64,000 bases of DNA from Nocardia exalbida NBRC 100660. GTDB lineage: Bacteria > Actinomycetota > Actinomycetes > Mycobacteriales > Mycobacteriaceae. The DNA lies in the NCBI RefSeq assembly GCF_000308575.1, contig NZ_BAFZ01000083.1, forward strand, positions 1 to 64,000, in the 5' to 3' direction. The notes beneath the pieces are model-generated. The model was not told the origin of the DNA. It worked only from the letters and a program-made list of their open reading frames with translations, and did no database searches. Position 1 is the stretch's first letter; every line of letters begins with the position of its first letter. Both the position numbers and the translations under genes were made by a program. Positions 16,593 to 24,315 of this stretch are shown one piece after another.

Positions 16593-17405
16593 GTGAGCAC
16601 GCTGAATCCGGGTGACGACGAGCGCCGGGACGATCCCCAGCGGCCGTCCGGGACGCCACGCCCCGACGAGAACGAACCGACCGCGGCCACACCCGGGTCC
16701 GGCGACGGACAGGACTGGTCGACGCCCGTCTCCGGTGGCACGGGACCCGCTTCCACACCGGGTGGCCCCGAGCAGTCCGAGATCGACTGGTCGACGCCCA
16801 CTTCGGTGCCGCCCGGCAGCCCGAGCGGTCCGGCCGAGCAGCAACCACCCGCCGAGCACCCGCCGCGTCCCGGCAGTATCCAGCGGCAAGAAGCCGGCGT
16901 GACCCAGCCCCGCCCGCCCACGGTGGCCGAGCTACGGGCGAGGGACAAGGCCCGCAAGCGCGCCGAGGAAGCGCAGCGCGCGGCCGCGGCGGCCGAGGAG
17001 GCCAAGAAGCGCACCCGCAAGCGCGTCATGATCGGCGGTGCCGCCATTGTCGGCGTCGCCGCGCTGGTCGGCGGCGGCTACCTGACCTATCGCGCCCTGA
17101 CCGCGCCGGACCGGGTCACCGCTCAGTGCGTGAAAGTCGAGAACGGCCAAGAGATCGTGGTGGACGACTCCCACTGCGGCGACGGTCGTCCCGGTTTCAT
17201 CGGCGACACCGGTGTCGGTCCCGGTTTGATCATCCTCGGCGGCGGCCCGCAGTACCGCTACTACTACGGCGGCACCGGCACCGTCGGCAGACCGCCGACC
17301 GGCGGCACCACCATCAAACCGAAAGGCGCCGAGATCAAGACCAAGAGCGGCACCACGATCCAGCGCGGCGGCCTGGGCAGCAAGAGCACCGGCGGAGGGT
17401 CGTAG
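16593..17405 (+). CDS. Membrane protein with Gly/Tyr-rich C-terminal tail, partner of the ATP-grasp ligase
   Basis: 270 residues, start GTG 16593. Layout: a disordered Pro/Asp/Thr-rich N-terminal region (1-108) with repeated DWSTP motifs at about 41 and 66; a charged Ala/Arg/Lys helix (110-143); one membrane helix (145-167, MIGGAAIVGVAALVGGGYL); then a short outer domain with two cysteines (179, 195) and a Gly-rich tail containing GPQYRYYYGGTGTVG and ending in KSTGGGS. The last gene features recall the DUF1190 proteins YgiB/YjfM of enterobacteria, which are encoded beside YgiC/YjfC ATP-grasp proteins, although I see no clear sequence identity. The next gene begins on the base after its stop. 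Confidence 0.8.
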   Translation: MSTLNPGDDERRDDPQRPSGTPRPDENEPTAATPGSGDGQDWSTPVSGGTGPASTPGGPEQSEIDWSTPTSVPPGSPSGPAEQQPPAEHPPRPGSIQRQEAGVTQPRPPTVAELRARDKARKRAEEAQRAAAAAEEAKKRTRKRVMIGGAAIVGVAALVGGGYLTYRALTAPDRVTAQCVKVENGQEIVVDDSHCGDGRPGFIGDTGVGPGLIILGGGPQYRYYYGGTGTVGRPPTGGTTIKPKGAEIKTKSGTTIQRGGLGSKSTGGGS

Positions 17406-18569
17406 ATGCGGCGCGTGCGGGATACGCCCCGGGCGGGCTGGCAGCAGATCATCGAGGGCCAGGGCCTGGTCTACGGTTCGCCGGGACGGGACGCGAGCGG
17501 TCAGCCGCGGCCGTACTGGGACGAGTCGGTGCACTACGAGTTCGAGATGCCGGAGATCCTCGCCTTGGAGGCCGACGTCGAACTGCTGCACTCGATGTGC
17601 CTGAACGCGGTGGAGCACATCGTGTTGACCGAGCGGTACGCCGATTTCGGCCTGCCCGAATGGAGCTGGAGCCCGATCGCCGAATCCTGGCGGCGCTCCG
17701 ACCCGCACGTGTACGGGCGCTTCGACCTGCGTTACGACGCGCGGCGCCCGGCGAAACTGCTGGAGTACAACGCGGACACGCCGACCTCGCTGCTGGAGGC
17801 GGCGATCGTGCAGTGGCACTGGCTGACCGACCGCTACCCCGGCGGCGACCAGTGGAACTCTTTGCACGAGAAGCTGGTCGAACGGTGGGGCGAGCTGCGC
17901 GACGTACTTCCCAGCGCGCAGTTGCATTTCACCTGGTCCGGCGCGGACGCCACCGGTGAGGACAACGTCACCACCGCCTACATGCAGGAGACCGCGGCCG
18001 AGGCCGGGTTCGACACCATCGCGCTGCCGATCGAGGAGATCGGCTTCGATTCCGTGCTGGAACGTTTCGTCGATCTGGCGGAGGCTCCGATCGAGGCGAT
18101 CTTCAAGCTCTACCCGTGGGAGTGGGCGCTCGACGACGATTTCGGCAAGCGCGTCGTGGACAGCCTGCCGGAGACCATGTGGATCGAGCCGCTGTGGAAG
18201 ACGCTGCTGAGCAACAAGGCGATCCTGGCGGTGCTGTGGGAGATGTACCCGGGCCACCCGAATCTGCTGCCCGCCTATCTCGACCAGCCCAACGAGCTCA
18301 CCGAGTACATCCGTAAACCGAAGCTGGGACGCGAGGGCGCCAATATGACGATCGTCGGCGCCGGTTTGGAGACCGCGACCGGTGGCGTCTACGGCGAGGA
18401 AGGTTACGTGTACCAGTTGCTGGATCCGCTGCCGGAATTCGACGACATGCGTCCGGTGCTCGGCGCGTGGATCGTCGGCGACGCCGCGGCGGGCCTCGGC
18501 ATCCGCGAGACCGCGGGACTGATCACCGACGACGGCTCCGCTTTCGTCCCGCACCGCATCACCGATTGA
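17406..18569 (+). CDS. Glutathionylspermidine synthase-like ATP-grasp ligase (YgiC/YjfC family)
   Basis: 387 residues, matching the C-terminal synthetase domain of glutathionylspermidine synthase without the amidase domain. Recognisable: RPYWDESVHYEF, LLEYNADTPTSLLEAA, PWEWALDDDFG, and the ATP-binding KPKLGREGANMTIVG at about 302-317. Such enzymes form amide bonds using ATP. Actinobacteria use mycothiol and are not known to make glutathionylspermidine, so the substrate here is probably different; modification of the neighbouring Gly-rich protein tail is one possibility (inference). Start ATG 17406 directly abuts the preceding stop, indicating strong coupling. The DUF350 gene follows 64 bases downstream. 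Confidence 0.9.
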   Translation: MRRVRDTPRAGWQQIIEGQGLVYGSPGRDASGQPRPYWDESVHYEFEMPEILALEADVELLHSMCLNAVEHIVLTERYADFGLPEWSWSPIAESWRRSDPHVYGRFDLRYDARRPAKLLEYNADTPTSLLEAAIVQWHWLTDRYPGGDQWNSLHEKLVERWGELRDVLPSAQLHFTWSGADATGEDNVTTAYMQETAAEAGFDTIALPIEEIGFDSVLERFVDLAEAPIEAIFKLYPWEWALDDDFGKRVVDSLPETMWIEPLWKTLLSNKAILAVLWEMYPGHPNLLPAYLDQPNELTEYIRKPKLGREGANMTIVGAGLETATGGVYGEEGYVYQLLDPLPEFDDMRPVLGAWIVGDAAAGLGIRETAGLITDDGSAFVPHRITD

Positions 18570-18633
18570 GCCTCGTCACCGGCAAGCACGAAATAATCTC
18601 GGCCGCCCGCCAATCCCTCTCGGAAGGATCAAG

Positions 18634-19089
18634 ATGACCGCAGTCGCCCTGGAATCGGGGTACTGGAGTTCGCTGGGCGAGGGTGTGGGAGCGATCATCC
18701 TCTACGCCCTCGTCGGCTTGGTGCTCATGCTCGTCGGCTTCTACGCCATCGACCTGACCACGCCGGGCAAGCTGCGCAAACTGGTGGTGGCGGGCAAGCC
18801 GAACGCCGTCATCGTCACGGCCGCGGGCATGATCAGCATGGCGTTCATCGTCGTGCTCGCCATCTTCGCCGTCGGCGGCGGCGGCAAGCTGTCCGAGGGA
18901 CTGATCGCCGCGCTGGTGTTCGGCCTGGTCGGCATTGTCGCCCAGGTCATCTCGGTGCGCGTGCTCGAGCGGGCGCTCGGCATCGACATCGGCACCGCGC
19001 TGCACGCCGACACCTACACCACCGAGGTACTCGTGGTGGCGGCCGCGCATTTCGCGCTCGGCTTGGTCGTCGCCTTCGCGATCCTCTAG
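18634..19089 (+). CDS. DUF350 (UPF0719) membrane protein
   Basis: 151 residues with four predicted membrane helices (about 16-38, 60-80, 86-106, 128-150) and the DUF350 features GFYAIDLTTPGKLRK and ALVFGLVGIVAQV. Family members such as YjfL are repeatedly found beside glutathionylspermidine-synthase-like ligases; no biochemical role is settled. ATG 18634 follows GGAAGGATC. It is the third gene of the module starting at 16593 and probably co-transcribed. Confidence 0.88.
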   Translation: MTAVALESGYWSSLGEGVGAIILYALVGLVLMLVGFYAIDLTTPGKLRKLVVAGKPNAVIVTAAGMISMAFIVVLAIFAVGGGGKLSEGLIAALVFGLVGIVAQVISVRVLERALGIDIGTALHADTYTTEVLVVAAAHFALGLVVAFAIL

Positions 19090-19161
19090 GCGCAGCCGCG
19101 AACTCATCGGGCGCAACGTCCGGCACCGGCCCTGCGGCCCTCGCAGCGGCGCGGCTGCTGG

Positions 19162-19347
19162 TCAGTGCTCGTCTCCGTGGTCGAGACAGTACGCCGCCGC
19201 GGCGAGGTACTGGCGGCACTCCGGACCGTGACCGGCGTGCACGCCGCGGACGAACAGCGCGCGATCGAGGTCGAGATCCGTCGGGTCCGCGGAACAGTCC
19301 CGGTATCGGCTCCGCCAGAGGTCCTGCGTATCCAGCGATGTCTGCAT
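19162..19347 (-). CDS. 61-residue hypothetical protein
   Basis: A short soluble ORF whose ATG at 19347 is preceded by GGGAGGTGCACG, a strong ribosome site. The sequence (MQTSLDTQDLWRSRYRDC..., ending AAAYCLDHGDEH) is not compositionally odd and has two Cys and several His/Asp. It lies on the strand opposite the DUF350 gene and about 95 bases downstream of the next gene on its own right side begins another minus-strand transcript. No family recognised. Confidence 0.6.
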   Translation of the reverse strand: MQTSLDTQDLWRSRYRDCSADPTDLDLDRALFVRGVHAGHGPECRQYLAAAAYCLDHGDEH

Positions 19348-19442
19348 CGTGCACCTCCCGTGCTGCGTATCAGTGCGAGAAGGCTTGCAATGTCCTTACG
19401 CCGGAGGCATACCCGCTCGGGCCTCTCGGCAACCGGTGTGGC

Positions 19443-21572
19443 TCACCGGGTTACCAGCCGCCAGTCGTCGGGCAGGCGTGCCGCGGTGATCTGCGCGCCC
19501 TCGGCCTCCAGGTCGACGGTGGTCGCACCGAGCCGCAGCGCGCGCAGCGAGACCTTGCCCCACCGCGCCGGTAGCTGCGGCCGGACGGTGAGCGTCCTGC
19601 TCGGCGTGTCCGGGTCGAGTCCGAGGAACGAGCGCACCAGCAACAGCGGCGCCGCGCTCGCCCACGCCTGCGGCGAGCAGGACGTCGGATACGGCACGGG
19701 CGTGGCGAATCGGGAGCGGGGAAAACCGCAGAACAACTCCGGCAATCGGCCGTCGAACACCGCCGCCGCGTCCAGGAGACCGGTGGCCAGCCGGGTCGCC
19801 AGCTCGACCGCGCCGGGCACGTGCCGATAGCGCAGCAAGCCAGCCACCGCGATCGCCGTGTCGTGCGGCCAGACCGAGCCGCAGTGATAGCTCATCGGGT
19901 TGTAGGCGCCCATGTTCGAGGCCAAGGTGCGCAGACCGAAGCCGGAGTCCATCTCCGGGGACGCGATACGCGACACCAGCTCGGCCGCGTGCTCGTCGGT
20001 GGCGATACCCGACCAGAGGCAGTGGGCGACATTACTGGTCAACGCGTCGACCTGACGTTTGCCGCCGTCCAGCGCCACGGCGTACCAGCCGCGGTCGGGC
20101 AGCCAGAACTGTTCGGCGAACTTGACGCGCAACTCCGCGGCGCGTTCGCGCAGCAGGCCTGCCAGCCGAGGGTCGTCGAAAGCCTCGGCCAGCTCGGCCC
20201 TGGCCAGCATCGCCGCGTGCACGTAACCCTGCACCTCGCACAGCGCGATCGGCGCCTCGGCGATATGGCCGGTGGCGTCGTTGATTCCGTCGAAGCTGTC
20301 CTTCCACCCCTGATTGATCAAGCCGCGGTCGGTGGCGCGGCGGTACTCGACGAAGCCGTCGCCGTCCCGGTCGCCGTAGTCGGTGATCCAGCGCAGCGCC
20401 GCGTCGGCGGCGGGCAGCAGTTGCCGGATCGCCTCGCAGTCGGCGCCCCAGCGATGACATTCGGCCAGCAGCATCACGAACAGCGGTGTGGCGTCGGCGG
20501 TTCCGTAGTAGATGTTGCCGCCGAACACCTGCCCGCCCGCCGGGCCGCGGCGCATCTCGTGCATGATGCGCCCGGGCTCCTCCTCGGTGAGCGGGTTCAC
20601 GTCCTGGCCTTGCAGTTCCGCCAGCTGCTGGAGCGTGCCCAGCGCCAGATCGACCTCCAGCGGCAGCGCCATCCACGCGGTGAGCAGGCTGTCGCGGCCG
20701 AACAGGGTCATGAACCACGGCGCGCCCGCGGCGACGAACGGCCGGGCGTCGCCGGATTCGTCGTGCATCTGCAACGCGCCCAAGTCGCTCTCGGTGCGGC
20801 GCAGCACGCGGGTGAGCGCCGGGTCGGACGCGGCGATGTCGGTGGCGGTGTCGCGCCACGCCTCGATCTTGCGACCCGGCGCGCTGACGCCGTAGTGCTC
20901 CCCCGGCGACACGGCTTGGAATCGCTGATTTCCCACCGTCGGCTGGGCGATGATCTCGGTCTGCCAGCATTCGCCGACCGGCACGATCACCCGCCACAGC
21001 AGCGAACCCGGAAGAACCTCGGGTTCCACCGTGGCGGAGATCGATATTCCCCGGCTGCGGTCGGCGTGGTCGTGCAGCACCAGTTCGCCGTCGGCGACCG
21101 TCACGTCGGCCCGCGCGTGCCCCGCCCGGCCTTCCTTCACCGCGAAGAGGTCGACGAAGTCGGCGTCCACGTGCAGTTCCAGCAGCACCGCGGTGGGCTC
21201 GCGGCCCATGTTCTCCAGCGTGATCAGCTCGTGCATGCCGTCGGCCACGATCCGTTCGCGCACCACCAGCAGCGTGCTGTCGGCCAGGCCCGCCTGCGGG
21301 GGCCTGCGCAACACGAACCTGGCGGCGAACGCCTCCGGACTGAGCACCGAAAGGGACTCGGCGGGTTTGCCGTTCACCAGCAATTCCCAGCGGGACAGCA
21401 CGCGCGCGTCCCGGAAAAACAAGCCGTGCGGCTTGCCCGGTTCGACGTCACCGAGCCGATTGGACAGGCAGAACGTGCCGCCTTCGACCAGGGTCACCGA
21501 ACCGCACCCCCCGAACCCGGTGGGCTCACCGGAGTTCAGGGGGGCTGGGCTCAACGGGATGGAACCGGTCAC
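19443..21572 (-). CDS. Amylo-alpha-1,6-glucosidase / glycogen-debranching-type protein
   Basis: 709 residues. The N-terminal part (about 20-230) is the debranching-enzyme N-terminal domain (GTFCLSNRLGDVEPGKPHGLFFRDARVLS); the C-terminal part is an (alpha/alpha)6 glycosidase with WFMTLFGRDSLLTAWM, GLINQGWKDSFDGIN and MSYHCGSVWPHDTAIAVAG. Related proteins act on alpha-glucans or on glucosyl products, but the exact substrate cannot be read from sequence. The ORF start at 21572 overlaps the end of the upstream glycosyltransferase gene by 4 bases, so the two form a two-gene operon. Confidence 0.88.
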   Translation of the reverse strand: MTGSIPLSPAPLNSGEPTGFGGCGSVTLVEGGTFCLSNRLGDVEPGKPHGLFFRDARVLSRWELLVNGKPAESLSVLSPEAFAARFVLRRPPQAGLADSTLLVVRERIVADGMHELITLENMGREPTAVLLELHVDADFVDLFAVKEGRAGHARADVTVADGELVLHDHADRSRGISISATVEPEVLPGSLLWRVIVPVGECWQTEIIAQPTVGNQRFQAVSPGEHYGVSAPGRKIEAWRDTATDIAASDPALTRVLRRTESDLGALQMHDESGDARPFVAAGAPWFMTLFGRDSLLTAWMALPLEVDLALGTLQQLAELQGQDVNPLTEEEPGRIMHEMRRGPAGGQVFGGNIYYGTADATPLFVMLLAECHRWGADCEAIRQLLPAADAALRWITDYGDRDGDGFVEYRRATDRGLINQGWKDSFDGINDATGHIAEAPIALCEVQGYVHAAMLARAELAEAFDDPRLAGLLRERAAELRVKFAEQFWLPDRGWYAVALDGGKRQVDALTSNVAHCLWSGIATDEHAAELVSRIASPEMDSGFGLRTLASNMGAYNPMSYHCGSVWPHDTAIAVAGLLRYRHVPGAVELATRLATGLLDAAAVFDGRLPELFCGFPRSRFATPVPYPTSCSPQAWASAAPLLLVRSFLGLDPDTPSRTLTVRPQLPARWGKVSLRALRLGATTVDLEAEGAQITAARLPDDWRLVTR

Positions 21573-22816
21573 GCCAATCCGCTCGCCGCGATCCGGACGG
21601 GCGCCGAGCCGGTCGCCGTGGCGTCGAGCGGCGCGGCCGCGGGCGCCGCGATGTCGAGCGGCGCGGCGCCGAACCGCTGCTTGGAACGCAGCAGACGGCG
21701 ATACACCTGCTCGTACCCGAAGCCGAGCGTGTCGGACCCGAAATTGGCCTGCACGTGGGCTCGGCAGGCATACGGGTCGATGCCGCGGACCTCTTCGATG
21801 GCCGCGGGCAATTCGGCGGGATCCTCACAGATCCGGCCGGTCACGCCGTCGACGATCACCTCGGACACCGCCCCGCCGCGCAACGCGACCACCGGCGTGC
21901 CACACACCATGGATTCGATCATCACCATGCCGAACGGTTCCTCCCAGCGGATTGGGAACAACAGGCAACGCGCATTGGCAAGCAGCTTACGCTTGGCCGC
22001 CGCGTCGGCGAGTCCGAACACGTGATCGTTGTCCGTCAACATCGGCCGCACCTTCTCCTCGAAGTACGCCTGTTCCGGACGTTCGCTGCACTTACCGGCC
22101 AGCACCAGCGGGATGCCCGCCGCGTGCGCGGCCTCCAGCGCCAAGTGCGGGGCCTTGCACTCGTTGAACCGGCCGAGGAACAGCGCGTAGTCGTCCTTCT
22201 CGACACGGAACGGCCAGTCGTCGACGTGCAGCGCATTGTGCACGCGCCCGGACCAATTCAGGCCCGGCGCCAGCTCGCGCTGGCGGTCGCTGATCGCGAC
22301 CAGCGCCACCTCGTCGCCCAGATCCTGGTAGTAGCGGTAGATGTCGTCCTCCACCGGCCCGTGCACGGTCAGTACCGTCGGCAGGCCCATGCTCTGGAAG
22401 ACGGACGCGTTGAGCGGGCCCGCGAAGGTGTGGTCGTGCACCAGGTCGACACCCGATGTGGCCACGAGCTTCTCGATGGCGCGGCGCACCCGCAACGCGT
22501 GCACGACCTCGGGAAACGGCTCCCCGAGGCGCTCGGGCAGCGCCCGATCCCACACCGGCACGAACTTGGCCTTCGTCCCCGGTTCCCCCGCGCCAAGCAG
22601 AGTCACGTCGTGGCCACGGGCCACCAGTGCGTCGACCAGATCGGCCACCACGGCCTCGACACCGCCGTATGCCTTGGGCGGGACGTCGAAGTACGGCGGC
22701 ACGACCATCGCGATCCGGAACGGACCGCTGGAGCGATCTGTCGACACGTAGTCGCACGACGGCATCTCCAGATCGGACGACGCCTGCGCGGAAATCGGCA
22801 CGGAAAGCGCGCTCAT
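21569..22816 (-). CDS. Family 4 glycosyltransferase
   Basis: 415 residues with GT-B architecture: N-terminal glycine-rich KAYGGVEAVVADLVDAL, VDLVHDHTFAGPL, and C-terminal donor site FPIRWEEPFGMVMIESMVCG (E-x7-E motif) followed by TPVVALRGGAVSE. Start ATG 22816 is chosen because GGAGGGTC lies just upstream; a longer frame to 22939 has no ribosome site. A retaining transfer of a sugar from a nucleotide donor is expected. Paired with the debranching-type glucosidase, it may build or remodel an alpha-linked glucan or a glucosylated solute (inference). Confidence 0.88.
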   Translation of the reverse strand: MSALSVPISAQASSDLEMPSCDYVSTDRSSGPFRIAMVVPPYFDVPPKAYGGVEAVVADLVDALVARGHDVTLLGAGEPGTKAKFVPVWDRALPERLGEPFPEVVHALRVRRAIEKLVATSGVDLVHDHTFAGPLNASVFQSMGLPTVLTVHGPVEDDIYRYYQDLGDEVALVAISDRQRELAPGLNWSGRVHNALHVDDWPFRVEKDDYALFLGRFNECKAPHLALEAAHAAGIPLVLAGKCSERPEQAYFEEKVRPMLTDNDHVFGLADAAAKRKLLANARCLLFPIRWEEPFGMVMIESMVCGTPVVALRGGAVSEVIVDGVTGRICEDPAELPAAIEEVRGIDPYACRAHVQANFGSDTLGFGYEQVYRRLLRSKQRFGAAPLDIAAPAAAPLDATATGSAPVRIAASGLA

Positions 22817-23115
22817 GACCCTCCTTCCAGGGACAACCAAGTAGCACTCGCATTCACCCAGCACTCGGAGTACCGGGCGCCGAACTGAACTAAGTGGCCC
22901 CCGCGGCGGAGGTGAAGACCGAGCTGCACCGCCGTCCATGGGGCTTGGTTGGCCTGGTCACGCTTTCGGCATGATCAGGGGGGCCGAGTGGGAGGTACCT
23001 CAGGCGGTGTGGTTCAAACCACAGTTGGGGAAAAATCCCGACGTCCAGCGATTGTTCAGCTACCGATGGGTAGTCCGGTGGCCCCGCCTTCTCCGACAAC
23101 CGGTCGCCGCGCGTC
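22817..23115. promoter_or_regulatory. Intergenic region with a 16-bp palindrome
   Basis: Upstream region of the glycosyltransferase operon and downstream of the next minus-strand gene. No gene is evident. TGTGGTTCAAACCACA at 23008-23023 has perfect 7-base arms around two central bases and is the only clear symmetric site; it may be an operator or a small hairpin. Confidence 0.4.
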
Positions 23116-24225
23116 TCACCCTTCGAGGACGACCTGCGGATCGCAGCCGGCCGCGGTGGCGTCGCCACCCGCCACGATGAACGACAGCAAATCTTCCGCT
23201 TCCGCGCGCACCGCCGCCTCCTCGGTCGCGGACAGCGGATGCCAGGGCATGATGCGCAGCGTGGCGCCGTCCAGCGACCAGCGGCCGTGCACGAAACCGT
23301 CGACCAGATACATGGGCACGCCCGCGGAAGCCTCCCTGGCGGTGCGCTTCCGGTCTTCCTCGCTGATGATCCTGCGGCGGTCCTTGTGGCCCAGCAACGC
23401 GTTGTCGAAGGCGGGCAGAAAGCGTACGGGCACGGGCAGATCCGGCTCGGCCAACGGCGCGTCCGGCAGATCGAACAACACGCGGTGCTGGTCGTCGGTG
23501 AACACGCGCAGCCGGGTGCGCAAATTGTCGACGACCTCGGCCAGCCGGGTGATACCCGCCCACGCCTGCATGTCCGCCACCGTGGCCGGACCGAACGCGG
23601 CGAGATACCGCAGGACCAGCGTCTCGGGCTGGGCCACCTCGGCCATGGGAACGCCCGTCCATTCCTCGGCCAGACCGACCGTGACCTGCCGATTGCGCCA
23701 CCGCCCCCACGCGCCGGCCTCGGGGCCGTGCGTCAACGGGACCAGCAACTCGACGGTTTCGGCGAGCCTGCGGGTGTGCCGTTCCGGGAAACGCGGGGCG
23801 AGCAGGTCACCCAGTTCGCGGCGGCGCAGCCGCTGTCCGGCCAGCAGTTCACGTCCGGCGGCCGCGAGTGCTCCCAGGTCGACGCCGTCGATCTCGTCGC
23901 GAAAATACGGCGCTTTCAGCGCGGCGTCGACCACCGGTTGCACCGTCGGCCGCAGCCAGCGGTAGTCCGCGGCGTCTGCCAGGTGGACGGTCCGGCGGAT
24001 CATGGTGGAGCGCACCAGCCTGCGGTCGCGCAGCAGCGCGGCCAAATCGTCGTGCCGGAACTCCGCGAGGCGCGACCACAGCCCCACATAGGGCCAGTTC
24101 GGCTCCTGGCCCTGCACCGCGACCAGATGCCGGACCAGTTCGAGCGGGGGCAGCGCCACCCGCTCCACCAGCTTCTGGCGCACCAGCAGCGTCCGATTCA
24201 GCTCGCGCAGTGATAGTTCCGTCAT
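23116..24225 (-). CDS. Winged-helix DNA-binding protein of the AlkZ-like (HTH_42) family
   Basis: 369 residues of the family of tandem winged-helix proteins that includes the AlkZ DNA glycosylase (unhooks interstrand crosslinks) and YcaQ. The Q-x-Q signature of AlkZ-like members is visible as AVQGQEPNWPYVGLW, Gln38 and Gln40. Other landmarks: RDRRLVRSTMIRRTVHL, RFLPAFDNALLGHKDR and VDGFVHGRWSLDG, typical for the family. Whether it is a repair glycosylase or acts in another way is uncertain; no toxin or secondary-metabolite gene cluster is adjacent. Monocistronic by context. Confidence 0.85.
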   Translation of the reverse strand: MTELSLRELNRTLLVRQKLVERVALPPLELVRHLVAVQGQEPNWPYVGLWSRLAEFRHDDLAALLRDRRLVRSTMIRRTVHLADAADYRWLRPTVQPVVDAALKAPYFRDEIDGVDLGALAAAGRELLAGQRLRRRELGDLLAPRFPERHTRRLAETVELLVPLTHGPEAGAWGRWRNRQVTVGLAEEWTGVPMAEVAQPETLVLRYLAAFGPATVADMQAWAGITRLAEVVDNLRTRLRVFTDDQHRVLFDLPDAPLAEPDLPVPVRFLPAFDNALLGHKDRRRIISEEDRKRTAREASAGVPMYLVDGFVHGRWSLDGATLRIMPWHPLSATEEAAVRAEAEDLLSFIVAGGDATAAGCDPQVVLEG

Positions 24226-24315
24226 GCGCCCATCTTCGCCGAGCCCACCGACATCTCGATGCTCCCCGCGCGGCGTATGCGCCGAGCCACGGGTGCCCGC
24301 GACGGCGTCCGGGGT

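Noticed and set aside
16593..16990. Repeat-like Pro/Asp-rich stretch considered as a separate repeat element
   Set aside because: It is the coding sequence of a disordered N-terminal region; the short DWSTP repeats are protein-level.
17406..18569. Calling the ATP-grasp gene a true glutathionylspermidine synthase
   Set aside because: The amidase half is missing and mycothiol-using actinobacteria are not known to make glutathionylspermidine, so only the family resemblance is kept.
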